The notes under the pieces: generated by a model
What the model was told of the DNA's origin: nothing
The model's database searches: none
Seen by the model: only the letters and a program-made list of their open reading frames with translations
Part shown: piece by piece, positions 30,064 through 38,965 of the stretch
Position numbering within the stretch: the first letter of the stretch is position 1
Layout: every line of letters starts with the position of its first letter
Assembly: GCF_900103195.1 (NCBI RefSeq)
Contig: NZ_FMWU01000014.1
Location: forward strand, 62,001 to 126,000
Direction of reading: 5' to 3'
From: Methylobacterium sp. UNC378MF
Lineage (GTDB): Bacteria > Pseudomonadota > Alphaproteobacteria > Rhizobiales > Beijerinckiaceae
Length of the DNA: 64,000 nt
Position numbers and translations under genes: made by a program

Positions 30064-30698
30064 CACGCGTCACCGTCTGAGCCGCCACTTTCAGCCGGCT
30101 GCTTCGCGCCCATCGCGGTCATTCAAAGCCGGAGGACAACTTCTCCGAAGCGGACACCACTGTGCCTCCTGGCCGACCGAACGTGCTTCGGGTCGTGATC
30201 GAGCAACTTGCGGCCCGCCACGACGTCACCCCGGTCGCTACGGATTGCGAGACCCTGCCAGCAATCGCGGAGCTCGTGCGCGCCCAGGCGTTCGCGACCG
30301 TCATGCCGCACTTCGCATTGGCCCCGGAGATCGAGCGCGGAGAGATGGTCGCCATCCCAATCGTCGATCCGATCCCGTCCTGGCGGCTCTCCGTCGTCGT
30401 CTCCCAGCGGACCCTCAACGCCCGCGGCAGCGAGGCTGTTGCCGAGGTTCTGGCGAGCGTAATTGGAGATCTAGTTGAGCGCTCCATCTGGCGAGCCCAG
30501 CTCAACCCAACGGAGCGTACCGCGTCTGCGCGCGCCCGCGCCTGAAAAACAGCCGTAACATCTTCAATGCGAGATTTGGTTGGGCGTCTGAGTGTGGAGA
30601 GCGGTGACAGCCGGACGATAGACTATAATTCATAAACGACCGCGCCTCCGACGGAAGATGCTCAAGCTGTTTCATCCGGAATTTTTCTGATAACAGCC
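30064..30698. other. Degenerate intergenic region around a LysR remnant
   Basis: Between the P450 and the GGDEF-EAL gene. Apart from the LysR fragment at 30162-30545 nothing codes recognisably. The first 50 bp after the P450 stop hold no clear terminator hairpin with U-tract. Confidence 0.45.
30162..30545 (+). pseudogene. LysR-type regulator, C-terminal effector-domain fragment
   Basis: About 127 codons open from a GTG. The peptide (VLRVVIEQLAARHDV, IAELVRAQAFATVMPHFALA, ERGEMVAIPIVDP, WRLSVVVSQRTLN) matches the second half of a LysR effector domain. The DNA-binding half is absent and no ribosome binding site is visible. It is best read as the 3' remnant of a deleted regulator, on the same strand as the P450 operon. 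Its end (NPTERTASARARA) is probably non-native. Confidence 0.75.
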
Positions 30699-33431
30699 TC
30701 ATCTTCCGCCTGTGATGCTGGAAGATTGCACGACCCTCAGGTGCGATTGAGTTTGCGGCACCATAACCTGTCGCGAGGCTATTGCCGCTGTGAGGAAGGT
30801 TTCAGCGTTCGTCGGCTTCCCATAACGATAGCCCTGACCCTCATGACAGCCGTGAGAGGCAAGGAAGGCCTCCTGCGCCCCCGTCTCGATGCCCTCGGCG
30901 ATGACTTCGAGCCCCAGGCTGCTGGCGAGCGTCAGGACGGACTCCACAATGGCTGCATCGTGGTTGCCGGGCGCCAGCTTCGTGACGAAGCTGCGGTCGA
31001 TCTTCAGCCGCGTCACCGGGAAATCTTTCAGCGCCGTCAACGACGCGAAACCTGTTCCAAAATCGTCGAAGGCGATCCCGACGCCGCGGTCCAAGAGCAC
31101 TCTCAGGGGCATGAGCATGTCTGGCTGTTGCTGCAGAGCGATGTTCTCCGTGAGTTCGATCTCCAGCGTCTCGTGCGGCAGTCCGGCGGAGCGGAGCGCC
31201 GCTTCGACGACTTCGACCAGGTCGCCCGCGACCAGCTGTTCGCCGAAGAGGTTTACCCCCACGCGCAGGTTGAAACCGGCTTGGCGCCATGCAGCGGCCT
31301 GATGACAGGCCTCATGGATGATCCATGAGCCGACCGTTCGAGCGTGCCGGCTGCCTTCGAGCGTCTCCAGGAAAACTGCCGGCGTGAGCAGGCCACGTTC
31401 CGGATGCCGCCAGCGAAGAAGGGCTTCCGCGCCTGTGAGTGCGCCATCTCTCAGGCAGACCTGCGGTTGGTAATGGAGCTCGAACTCACCACGCAGGGCG
31501 GCTTGCTCAACCTCCTCCTCAAGGCGACGCCGGACCTCGTACTCTTTCCGATCAAGCTCCGTGTAGGTCCGCACCGATCCGCCACCTGCGGCCTTCGCGC
31601 CGTAAAGCGCTAGATCGGCGTTGGCGAGGAGCTTCTCGGGGCCATTTCGATCCCCAGTTGAAGTGATGACGATCCCCGCGCTTGCGGCGATGCGCAGGAT
31701 ATGTCCCTGAACGACGAAATGCTCATCAGCTAGGCTTCCGAGCATCCGCTCGGCGGTGGCTTCGGCGCTTGAGGCCGCGGCCAGACCAGCGAGCAAGGCC
31801 ACGAACTCATCCCCGCCGAGCCGTGCAAGCGTTCCCTGGCTACCCAACGCCTGTGTCAGGCGCGCAGCCGCCGCGCGCAACAACTCGTCGCCCGCGGCAT
31901 GGCCCAACGTGTCGTTGACGTGCTTGAAGCCGTCGAGATCCAGCAGGACTACGGCGATCGGCTCACCGGTCTCCAGGGCACGTGCAGTCAGCTCCCAGAA
32001 GCTCCTCCGGTTCGGCAGGCCTGTCAGTCCATCCTGGTAGGCAAGCCGGCGAAGCTCCTCCTGCGCCCGTACCTGTTCGGTCACGTTCCTGATGAACGTG
32101 ACGATCCCGCCGTTCGACGAAGGAAAGACGTTGGCTTCGAGATGCCCACCGACGGACTCGTTGAAGAAGGTAACCTGTGTGGGAGCCCGCTCGTCCATGG
32201 CTGTCTGGAAGGCGACCGAGACCGGGCTGCCGACCAGGTCCGGAAACGCCACCCAGAAATGCTCTCCGACCAGCTCTCGACCATCGAGCTGTGCGCGGCC
32301 ACGGCCGTTGATGAAGGTGATGAGCCAGGCCTTGTCGATGGCCCAGACGCTGTCGGTCGTGCTCTCAAGCGCATCGCGAAGCCGCTTTTTTCGCTTCGCG
32401 ACAGCCTCGGCCATATCGTCGAAGGCGCGTCCGAGTTGCGCGATCTCGGTCCCGGCCTCGATTACCCCTGCGCGTGCCTGGGTATTACCTCTCCGCCAGC
32501 TCTCCACCACGGTGGTCAGGCGGGCGATCGGTTGCCGGATGAACCTCACGGCGAACCACCAAGCCCCGAGCAGGGCCGCTGCCAGCGTAGCTGCAGAGAC
32601 CGCCAGCACCCACAATCCGCGCCGGTATGCGCCTGCGAGAGCCTGCTCGTGATCGATGCCGACAGCCACGACGAACGGGGCTCCAGGCTGTGCAGCTATC
32701 GGAACGACCCCAACGATCTGGCGCCGACCGCTCGTCCATTCCAAGTCCAGGAGTGCCGGCTCCGCCACATCGACGACCTTCCGAAGCGGGGGCGGAAGGA
32801 GCTCCCCGACCCGTCGTCCGGACGGAAGATCGACGAGCACATGGCCGTAGGGACCCACCAAGGTCAGTGTCGATCCTGGCGCCAGAGGGCTGCCGCCAAG
32901 ATCTGCGGCGAGCCGTTCGAGATCCAGACCAGCCGTCACGATACCGAGAAGGCGACCGTCTCCATCATGCATCGGCAAGGTGAAATGAAGCGTCCGGCGA
33001 CCTGTGACGCGACCCACGACATAACCGCCGATGGCGAAGGCTCGCGTTTCGACGGCTTGGCGGTAACCGGGGCGCATCGAGATATCGGTTCCCGGCTGTG
33101 CACTGCTGCACCAGATCCTGCCTTCCGGCCCAGCCACCCCAAGAACGGTATAGACTTGGAACTCGTCGGCGAGACGGCGCAGCATCGGACCGCACTGCGT
33201 CTCGTCATGGTCTCGAATGGCCGGCACCGTAGATAGCGCAAGCAGCAGTTGCCGGGCGCCGTCCACAATCCGCTTCTGCCCGGCGGCAGCGAGTTGGGCT
33301 TCGCGCTGGGCCTTCGCCGAGACCTCCGACAGTTCGTCCTGTTGCTCCCCCGCAGCGTGCCACAGCGCCAGGAATGACGATGGAAGCACGCCGAGCATCG
33401 CCAGCAGAAGGAGGCGCGTAAGAAGACTCAC
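30699..33431 (-). CDS. Membrane GGDEF-EAL protein (diguanylate cyclase/c-di-GMP phosphodiesterase)
   Basis: A 910-residue inner-membrane signalling protein. Order: TM1 (about 1-22), a periplasmic dCache-like sensor (about 25-280), TM2 (LWVLAVSAATLAAALLGAWW), HAMP (about 310-350), PAS (about 355-450), GGDEF (ARLGGDEFVALL, about 540) and EAL (GAEALLRWRHPERG, about 665). The GGDEF site is intact but no RxxD inhibitory site precedes it. EAL-domain catalytic motifs are complete: ELTEN, FDDFGTG, LKIDRSF, AEGIETG. Both activities are therefore possible; phosphodiesterase is well supported. GTG start. Monocistronic. Confidence 0.93.
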   Translation of the reverse strand: MSLLTRLLLLAMLGVLPSSFLALWHAAGEQQDELSEVSAKAQREAQLAAAGQKRIVDGARQLLLALSTVPAIRDHDETQCGPMLRRLADEFQVYTVLGVAGPEGRIWCSSAQPGTDISMRPGYRQAVETRAFAIGGYVVGRVTGRRTLHFTLPMHDGDGRLLGIVTAGLDLERLAADLGGSPLAPGSTLTLVGPYGHVLVDLPSGRRVGELLPPPLRKVVDVAEPALLDLEWTSGRRQIVGVVPIAAQPGAPFVVAVGIDHEQALAGAYRRGLWVLAVSAATLAAALLGAWWFAVRFIRQPIARLTTVVESWRRGNTQARAGVIEAGTEIAQLGRAFDDMAEAVAKRKKRLRDALESTTDSVWAIDKAWLITFINGRGRAQLDGRELVGEHFWVAFPDLVGSPVSVAFQTAMDERAPTQVTFFNESVGGHLEANVFPSSNGGIVTFIRNVTEQVRAQEELRRLAYQDGLTGLPNRRSFWELTARALETGEPIAVVLLDLDGFKHVNDTLGHAAGDELLRAAAARLTQALGSQGTLARLGGDEFVALLAGLAAASSAEATAERMLGSLADEHFVVQGHILRIAASAGIVITSTGDRNGPEKLLANADLALYGAKAAGGGSVRTYTELDRKEYEVRRRLEEEVEQAALRGEFELHYQPQVCLRDGALTGAEALLRWRHPERGLLTPAVFLETLEGSRHARTVGSWIIHEACHQAAAWRQAGFNLRVGVNLFGEQLVAGDLVEVVEAALRSAGLPHETLEIELTENIALQQQPDMLMPLRVLLDRGVGIAFDDFGTGFASLTALKDFPVTRLKIDRSFVTKLAPGNHDAAIVESVLTLASSLGLEVIAEGIETGAQEAFLASHGCHEGQGYRYGKPTNAETFLTAAIASRQVMVPQTQSHLRVVQSSSITGGR

Positions 33432-33823
33432 TGCTCACTACCTCGCTTACTGGCACCGCAGCCGTGGCTCGTTCCGCCACTCAACCTAAAAGAAAATAGA
33501 TGCGTAGCGGTCCGGGGCATTCGCGTTCTAGTTGAGGAAACTTAAACGCCGAGCGCAGTTTTGCCGTGACCTTAGGTAACAAAGCCCACACGAGGCACCC
33601 GTCTCGCGCGGGCTTAGCGGCATAGACCCGACATTTGGTATGCATTCCAAAGGAATGCGTTGTGTGGATCTCTGTTCATGCGACTTCGGATAAACCATGC
33701 TTTTCGGCAGATGTAATCATCTGCACAGTAAAGATTTATCAAACTCAATCATCTTTGTACCCCAACTCGTCCCGAATATGCCAGCTAACATCTCGTTCGA
33801 GGCCTACGGTAGTTCACGTTGTG
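33432..33823. other. Non-coding region with a 17-bp palindrome
   Basis: Lower GC than the rest, no recognisable gene. GCATTCC-aaa-GGAATGC (33642-33658) is a perfect 7+7 inverted repeat. It might be a regulator site for the divergent GGDEF-EAL gene, or nothing; no adjacent regulator clearly owns it. Confidence 0.4.
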
Positions 33824-34216
33824 TCAAGCGCAGCCAAATGCCCTGAGCAGTTGACTGGATCGGTAGGGTTTACGCACGAATGTCCCTTGATCCGGGACTG
33901 CTTGGTTGGACAGCCGGACACGTCCGGAGGTGATCACCAAGCGGATCTTTGGCCAATGCGCGGCGACGCGGCTGGCAAGGTCCAATCCGTTCATCGAGCC
34001 TGGCATTTCGATATCAGTGAACAGGATCGCGATGTCGTCGCGCGCTTTCAGGATTGCCCAGGCCGCATCGGCCGTAGCAGCCTCGACCACCGTAAATCCC
34101 TCATCCTCCAGCAAGTCGGTAGCCATCAGCCGCACGAGATCGTCGTCCTCGACAACCAGAACCACAACAGTTCGAGCAGAGGGTGGAAAGCCACGGAGCA
34201 GAACGTCTTGACGCAT
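33824..34216 (-). CDS. Stand-alone response regulator receiver protein
   Basis: A 130-residue CheY-like domain with no output domain. The acidic pocket is in VLVVEDDDLVR, the phospho-acceptor Asp in LFTDIEMPGSMNGLDLA, the Thr/Ser position in VITSGRV and the Lys in FVRKPYRSSQL. In Rhizobiales such orphans often act in phosphorelays with hybrid kinases. No histidine kinase is adjacent. It lies just downstream, on the same strand, of the MucR-like gene. Confidence 0.88.
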   Translation of the reverse strand: MRQDVLLRGFPPSARTVVVLVVEDDDLVRLMATDLLEDEGFTVVEAATADAAWAILKARDDIAILFTDIEMPGSMNGLDLASRVAAHWPKIRLVITSGRVRLSNQAVPDQGTFVRKPYRSSQLLRAFGCA

Positions 34217-34277
34217 GTTGAGGTCCGCTGGACAGCATCAAGATCCACGATGCGGGCTTTGAAGACGTGCTCGACGT

Positions 34278-34748
34278 TCAACGTGCTTTGCGGCGGGCGC
34301 CAACGCTTGCCTGCTCAAGATCCCCAGTTCTGGGAGATTGTCCCAGACCGATAGCCTTGGCGAGAGCTGAACGCTGCGCCGCGTAGTTCGACGCGACCAT
34401 GGGGTAATCTTTGGGCAGACCGTAGCGCTGGCGGTAACTGTCGGGGTGGAGCCCTTGCGATGTGAGATGCCGCTTAAGTGTCTTGTACGGCTTGCCGTCG
34501 ACGAAGCTTATCAGAGCATCTGGCGTAATCGACTGGCGTATTTGAGAAGGTGTCGCCTTCCGGACCTCGGGTTCCTCTGGACTGGCCTGCGGTGCACCAG
34601 TGGCAAGGCCCTGCAGAGCCGAATGCACGGTGGCGATCAGAGCCGGCAGCCCACTGGCTGGCACCGGGTTGTTAGCCACGTAGGCCGACACGATCTCGCC
34701 CGCGAGGTCAAGGAATGCCGAAGCTCGCTCTTGATTGTAGTTTAGCAA
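34278..34748 (-). CDS. MucR/Ros-family regulator lacking zinc ligands
   Basis: A 156-residue protein with the MucR helical N-terminus (AFLDLAGEIVSAYVANNPVP, LPALIATVHSALQGL) and the DNA-binding end KTLKRHLTSQGLHPDSYRQR, YGLPKDYPMVA, QRSALAKAIGLG. Where the family usually has C-x2-[C/D] it has S-x2-D (ISFVDGK), and the second His after RHL is Gln. So zinc is probably not bound, as reported for some Mesorhizobium Ros homologues. I chose TTG 34748, with GGAG eight bases upstream, instead of the longer frame. MucR proteins bind AT-rich targets and control exopolysaccharide and motility genes. Confidence 0.85.
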   Translation of the reverse strand: MLNYNQERASAFLDLAGEIVSAYVANNPVPASGLPALIATVHSALQGLATGAPQASPEEPEVRKATPSQIRQSITPDALISFVDGKPYKTLKRHLTSQGLHPDSYRQRYGLPKDYPMVASNYAAQRSALAKAIGLGQSPRTGDLEQASVGARRKAR

Positions 34749-35046
34749 CTGAGGTCTCCAAATGTTTCTCGCAATGCGCGCGGCGGAACGACGTATTGCA
34801 GCAGGATGAGCGGCAAAGCGGCGCATAAGACTAGAGCACCGTCACTGCAGCTGGGGATGAGTAGTCGCCCTGAGACGCTTCAGAAAGTCGCAATCACTGA
34901 TCCAAGTCAGCATGTCGGCCGTGTCGAAATAGGCATGGCGCACGCCCTTCCATTCCGGCAGAAGGCAGGACTGTGTTGCCTCTGCAGATGGCATATAGCT
35001 GGGGGACGAAGCGCTGGATCGGCTCAGCCGGATCAGATCGTCGGCC

Positions 35047-36021
35047 GTGCAAGCTGAGGGAGTCGTGCGGAAAATATTCTCGACTGACGACGTTCATCCC
35101 CGTGATCGGTTTGATTACTGGATGGGGATCGTTCGCAAAGCCATCATTCACAATGATGCGGCGCCGGCGCGCAGGACAGCCTTCAGGGCGGAGCTCTGCG
35201 CAGGATCAATTGGTTCGGTCAATCTTGCGCTCGCTCGAAGCTCTGCTGTGAAGATCTCGCATACGAAGCATCACGCTGGGCAAGCGAGCGATCGTCAGCT
35301 CTTCATCTTCATGCCTATGGCTGGATCGAAAGTCCTTCGGCAGTTTGGCCGCCAAGTCATACTGCAGCCAGGTCAGCTGGCGCTGATCGACCCACGGCTG
35401 CCGCACGAAGGACGCTTCTCTGATGCCTCAGAAGTCCTCACGTTAATCTTGGACCGCCACCTACTGGAGAGCCGTCTCGGCTCGATCCAGGATCTGACGG
35501 CGCGTCTGATCTCGCCGGATACGGCAGAAGGTCGTCTCGCATCGGGCTATCTCACGATGCTGCTGTCCCAGGCAGCTCGCCTGAGCTCCGCGGCCGAGGA
35601 CATGGTGGAGACTCACCTGCTCGACCTGATCGCGCTCGCCCTCGGCAAAGCGGCAGAAGGGAAGGTGTCGCTTGGCTCCTCCACCCGTTCGCTCGTTCGC
35701 ACGAAATTGTACGCGGCAATCGAGGCACAGCTATCCAGCCCGGCGCTCGACGCCGAAGCCGTCGCGAGCGCGGCTGGAGTGAGTGTCCGTTATGCCAATA
35801 CCGTGCTCGCTGAGGAAAACACATCGTTGGGGCGGCTTATCCAGGCCCGGCGTCTCGCCCGGTGCCGGGAGGCGCTTGCGGATCCAGGCCAAATGCACCG
35901 AACGGTGAGCGAGATCGCGTACGGTTGGGGGTTCTCGGACATGACCCACTTTGGCCGCCGGTATAAGGCTGCCTACGGGCTTCTGCCCAGCGAGTTCCGC
36001 CGCCACTCGCGGAAGGCATAG
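35047..36021 (+). CDS. AraC-family regulator with AraC-binding-like N-terminal domain
   Basis: A 324-residue regulator. The N-terminal half (FSTDDVHPRDRFDYWMGIVR, RQLFIFMPMAGSKVLRQFGR, LIDPRLPHEGRFSD) is the AraC-binding-like cupin domain seen in FeaR/XylS-type proteins. The C-terminal double HTH has DAEAVASAAGVSVRYANTVL and VSEIAYGWGFSDMTHFGRRY. GTG 35047 gives the full length; GTG 35065 (318 residues) is also possible, with GAGGGA just before it. A 69-bp piece of this gene is repeated 720 bp downstream. No obvious target operon is adjacent. Confidence 0.88.
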   Translation: MQAEGVVRKIFSTDDVHPRDRFDYWMGIVRKAIIHNDAAPARRTAFRAELCAGSIGSVNLALARSSAVKISHTKHHAGQASDRQLFIFMPMAGSKVLRQFGRQVILQPGQLALIDPRLPHEGRFSDASEVLTLILDRHLLESRLGSIQDLTARLISPDTAEGRLASGYLTMLLSQAARLSSAAEDMVETHLLDLIALALGKAAEGKVSLGSSTRSLVRTKLYAAIEAQLSSPALDAEAVASAAGVSVRYANTVLAEENTSLGRLIQARRLARCREALADPGQMHRTVSEIAYGWGFSDMTHFGRRYKAAYGLLPSEFRRHSRKA

Positions 36022-36362
36022 CCTCACGGCCATGGCCGCCCGCTCCGTACGTCGAATCGGTTAGGCCGCACGATGCCACGGCATGGCTCGCGCCCGCTGG
36101 CGCTGATCGATCCACAGCTGCCGCAGGAAGGACGCTTCTCTGATGCCTCAGAAGTCCTCACGTTGACCCACCGTAGCGGTCCCAGAGTTTACACCTCGTC
36201 TCCGGAGGCTACCAAGACAGCGAGTCCTAGCCTCCGACCGCAGGTGCTAAACTAAAGCCTGAATTAATGGTCTTTCGCGCAGTCGATGTAACGATTATTG
36301 GATGGTAGATTGGCGTGAAGCTCCCGTCATCGATGCCGCGTATTGCTGTCGAACTTCGGTGC
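36022..36362. other. Intergenic region with AraC-derived fragment
   Basis: Holds the duplicated AraC piece (36096-36164) and otherwise AT-richer DNA without genes. No terminator with a U-tract was recognised between the AraC gene and the convergent LysR gene. Confidence 0.45.
36096..36164 (+). pseudogene. Duplicated 69-bp fragment of the AraC-family gene
   Basis: Matches 35376-35444 inside the AraC gene with three base differences; the offset is exactly 720 bp. It encodes the LALIDP...EGRFSDASEVLTL segment of the N-terminal domain. Flanking sequence is unrelated, so this is a remnant of a deleted paralogue or a local duplication. Confidence 0.85.
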
Positions 36363-37274
36363 TCATGTACTCTCAACCTTCGGTGAGGACAGCCACTCGA
36401 CCATGAAGTCGATGAACGCGCGCGTGGGGGCCGGGATCAAGGTTCGGTGGGCCCATAGCAGATAAAGGGGAAGCGAACGTTCCCGCCATCCCGGCAAGAT
36501 CTCGACCAAAGTACCAAGTTTCAGGTGGGCATCTAGCATAAAGCTCGGAGCCAGCAGCACGCCGCGACCGAGCAGCGCCAGACGGACCAGAAACTCGACA
36601 TCGGACGCTACGACGCGCCCCTGGAGTGCAACCGCGACCCGTTTCCCGTCCGGCGGCCCGAAGCTCCACCGCGTCGGCACTTCCGTTTGCGCGTAGATCA
36701 GCGCCTCGTGTCGGGAGAGGTCCTGAGGATGCTCGGGTACGCCGGCGCTCACCAGATAAGCGGGCGAAGCGGCGAGGATCAGCGGATAGATGGCCAGACG
36801 TCGCGACATCAGGCTGGACGTCGCGAGCTCTCCAAGCCGGACGGCTAGATCGTAATCTCCCGCCAGAAGGTCGGCTTTTTGCTCGGACAGGTCGATCTCG
36901 ACGGTGACGTTTGGATATCGTTCGAGGAACGACGTGATAGCCGGCGCCAAGAGCGCGTTGCCAAAGCCGAGCGGGGCGGTCAGGCGGACACGGCCGCTTG
37001 GCTCCGCCTGACGCGCCCCAGCCTCAGCGTCCGCCAGCGCGATCTCTTCCAGCGCTGCGACGCAGCGATCGTAATAGGCTCGGCCCACCTCAGTGGGGCT
37101 GAGGCGCCGCGTGGTGCGACTGAGTAGCCTGACGCCGAGATTGGCTTCCAGAGCCTTCAGATGCTGGCCGGCCATCTCGGCCGATATACCCGTAGCGCGG
37201 CCCGCAGCCACGATGCTTCCAAGTTCCACGGCGCGGCGAAACACCGTCATGCTCACGAGCCTATCCAGCGCCAT
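36363..37274 (-). CDS. LysR-type transcriptional regulator
   Basis: A 303-residue LTTR. HTH at about 1-60 (DRLVSMTVFRRAVELGSIVA, EANLGVRLLSRTTRRLSPTE), then an effector domain (GRVRLTAPLGFGNALLAPAI). This is the CrgA/DmlR-like subgroup. It diverges from the alpha/beta hydrolase gene at 37375 across 100 bp, the usual arrangement for a LysR regulator and its target. An ATTCGAAGGATTAT-type T-N11-A box can be drawn in the gap but is not distinctive. Confidence 0.92.
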   Translation of the reverse strand: MALDRLVSMTVFRRAVELGSIVAAGRATGISAEMAGQHLKALEANLGVRLLSRTTRRLSPTEVGRAYYDRCVAALEEIALADAEAGARQAEPSGRVRLTAPLGFGNALLAPAITSFLERYPNVTVEIDLSEQKADLLAGDYDLAVRLGELATSSLMSRRLAIYPLILAASPAYLVSAGVPEHPQDLSRHEALIYAQTEVPTRWSFGPPDGKRVAVALQGRVVASDVEFLVRLALLGRGVLLAPSFMLDAHLKLGTLVEILPGWRERSLPLYLLWAHRTLIPAPTRAFIDFMVEWLSSPKVEST

Positions 37275-37374
37275 TCCAAATCCATGGTTCGGAGTGAACC
37301 TGCTATTCGAAGGATTATACCAATGAGCGTCGGCGCATAGCTTCTAAGGCAGCTTTTGAGCTTGGAGCAGAGAG

Positions 37375-38160
37375 ATGCGTTCACAGACAATTTTCACCAG
37401 GGGCGCTGAACTCGTGGTCGACGATGCTGGCCGCGATGAGCCGGCGCTTATCTTCTTGCATTACTGGGGCGGCTCGGCGCGAACGTGGGGCACGGTCGCC
37501 TCTCAACTGCCCTCCAGCATCCGGAAGATCGCCATCAATCAGCGCGGCTGGGGAGGCTCGCAGGCGCTCGACGGTCGGTACGGTCTGGAGGCGCTCGCAG
37601 ATGACGTTATCGACACTGTCGAGGCGCTCGGCATCGGGCGCTACGTCGTGGTCGGGCACTCGATGGGCGGCAAGGTCGCCCAGATTCTAGCCGGGCGGCG
37701 TCCACACGGACTCGCCGGCCTAGTCCTGATCGCGCCAGCCCCACCGACGCCGATGCAGGTGCCCGCAGAGGTTCGCGCCGGCATGTTGGCCTCCTATCAG
37801 TCGCGGGAAGGTGTCCTGCAGGCGCTTGATGTCCTAGTGGGAGCGGTGCTCGACGACACGCAGCGGGAGCAGGTTATCCAGGACACACTGCGCGGCGATG
37901 CGGAGGCCAAGCGATCCTGGCCGGAGCAGGGCATGATAGCCGACGTCAGCGCGGCGCTTACCGGACTAGACCTGCCCGTCGAAATCATCCTGGCGGAGCG
38001 TGATCCGATCGAACGCGAGGCGGCCCTGAGGCCGATCTTCGCTGAATGCCTGCCGCAGGCCACGCTCTCTACCATCCCTGACGTCGGCCATCTTGTACCC
38101 CTGGAAGCGCCTCACGCGGTCGCGTCGGCCTGTGAACGCGCCTTCGCTTCCATGAGCTGA
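37375..38160 (+). CDS. Alpha/beta hydrolase fold protein
   Basis: A 261-residue hydrolase. ALIFLHYWGGSARTWGTVAS is the oxyanion region, INQRGWGGSQ follows, the nucleophile elbow is VVVGHSMGGKVAQ (Ser near 101), the acid lies in IILAERDPIERE, and the base His in VPDVGHLVPLEAPH-like sequence near the end. No signal peptide. It resembles haloperoxidase/esterase-type enzymes (broad family; substrate unknown). It is divergent from the LysR gene, and a metallo-beta-lactamase remnant follows 90 bp downstream, so a former two-gene operon has partly decayed. Confidence 0.9.
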   Translation: MRSQTIFTRGAELVVDDAGRDEPALIFLHYWGGSARTWGTVASQLPSSIRKIAINQRGWGGSQALDGRYGLEALADDVIDTVEALGIGRYVVVGHSMGGKVAQILAGRRPHGLAGLVLIAPAPPTPMQVPAEVRAGMLASYQSREGVLQALDVLVGAVLDDTQREQVIQDTLRGDAEAKRSWPEQGMIADVSAALTGLDLPVEIILAERDPIEREAALRPIFAECLPQATLSTIPDVGHLVPLEAPHAVASACERAFASMS

Positions 38161-38250
38161 TGGCGATGGAAGGTGCAGCCGCCGACACCAGCACTCCGCG
38201 ATGGAGAGCCTTCCACCTCAGGCGCACAGGGGGCAGACCGTGAGAGCTCG

Positions 38251-38799
38251 ATGACCACGCATCGCATCGTCACCGTTCCGATTCCGCCACGAGGAATGGT
38301 GAACAGCTTCATCCTCGTCGGTGACCGCGCCGTATTGGTGGGCACGGGCGTGCCCGGCAGCATGCCTAAGATCCTGGCGGCCCTGGCACGCGGAGGCTTG
38401 GCGCCGAGCGACATCTCGCTGTTCTTGATCACCCACCGGCATGTCGACCATACCGGCAGCGCGGCGGGGTTGAAGCACGCCACGAGCGCGTCTGACGCGG
38501 TCCAATCTCTTGACGCGGAATGGCTGAGGCGTGGCGACGGCAGACTGCGGCCACTGACCGGCTGGGGCGGGCGGCTGCTCGACCGAAAGGTCTTGCCTCG
38601 CAACCTGCGTGTTGAACAGCAAGACACGGTCGGCCAGAGTCCGTCAGCTTTTTTGGCAAGCCCTCACCGAAGCAGACTGGCGGCTTTCGGCCAATTCTGG
38701 CGATGCTGCCGCATCTGTCCCCTGCCTCAGTCGGGTGGGAAGCGGTCACGCTGTCCAGCGCAAGCCCTGAGCATTGATCGCTCGCGGTTAGAACGGTAG
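38251..38799 (+). pseudogene. Truncated metallo-beta-lactamase-fold protein
   Basis: The N-terminal part is convincing: HRIVTVPIPPRGMVNSFILV, then the zinc motif FLITHRHVDHTGSAAG (H-x-H-x-D-H with Arg in between). After about residue 125 the peptide loses family character (RVEQQDTVGQ onward), and the later zinc His/Asp are missing; a full protein would need 220-300 residues. A dispersed repeat copy lies at 38669-38694, exactly in the region where similarity ends. The open frame ends at TAG 38799. Probably non-functional. Confidence 0.75.
38669..38694. repeat. Short dispersed repeat (copy 2) at the breakpoint of the beta-lactamase remnant
   Basis: GAAGCAGACTGGCGGCTTTC followed by GGCCAA matches the copies at 27077, 40763 and 57423. 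Its position at the end of the recognisable metallo-beta-lactamase sequence suggests it marks an insertion or recombination joint. Confidence 0.55.
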
Positions 38800-38808
38800 A
38801 CACTTCCT

Positions 38809-38880
38809 ATGCGTCCGGTTTTCGCCCGCACCCTGCGAATGACCCGGCCCGACCGCATGAGGTCCGGCCGGAGAGGGTGA
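38809..38880 (+). CDS. Possible Met-containing leader peptide of the MetRS transcript
   Basis: A 23-codon frame from ATG to TGA, located 113 bp before the synthetase start, with three ATG codons in all (positions 1, 11, 17), followed by hairpins and a terminator-like stem. This is the layout of a translation-coupled attenuator. Against it: no convincing ribosome binding site is seen and Met codons are not consecutive. Treated as a hypothesis. Confidence 0.25.
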   Translation: MRPVFARTLRMTRPDRMRSGRRG

Positions 38881-38889
38881 CGCGCGTCA
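38878..38889. promoter_or_regulatory. 12-bp palindrome TGACGCGCGTCA at the leader ORF stop codon
   Basis: A perfect palindrome overlapping the TGA of the leader frame, just upstream of the nested stem structure. It could be a DNA site or fold as a small RNA hairpin. Confidence 0.35.
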
Positions 38890-38906
38890 GAGCGCGATAG
38901 GCGAGA

Positions 38907-38965
38907 GCGCCGAACCCAGCCCTTCCGTGCCGTGCGGGAGGGCTTTTTCTTTGCGGGTTCGGCGC
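38907..38965 (+). terminator. Nested stem with intrinsic terminator in the MetRS leader
   Basis: Inner hairpin: AGCCCT (38918-38923) pairs with AGGGCT (38939-38944), extended by TCCG/CGGG-type pairs to about ten base pairs, followed directly by TTTTTCTTT, a classic intrinsic terminator. Outer stem: GCGCCGAACCC (38907-38917) is the perfect complement of GGGTTCGGCGC (38955-38965). The terminator lies 42 bp before the metG-like start and points into it, so it either ends upstream transcription or attenuates the synthetase. Confidence 0.7.

Noticed and set aside
31899..33236. 445-codon plus-strand frame inside the GGDEF-EAL gene
   Set aside because: Antisense shadow; the minus-strand frame contains all GGDEF and EAL catalytic motifs.
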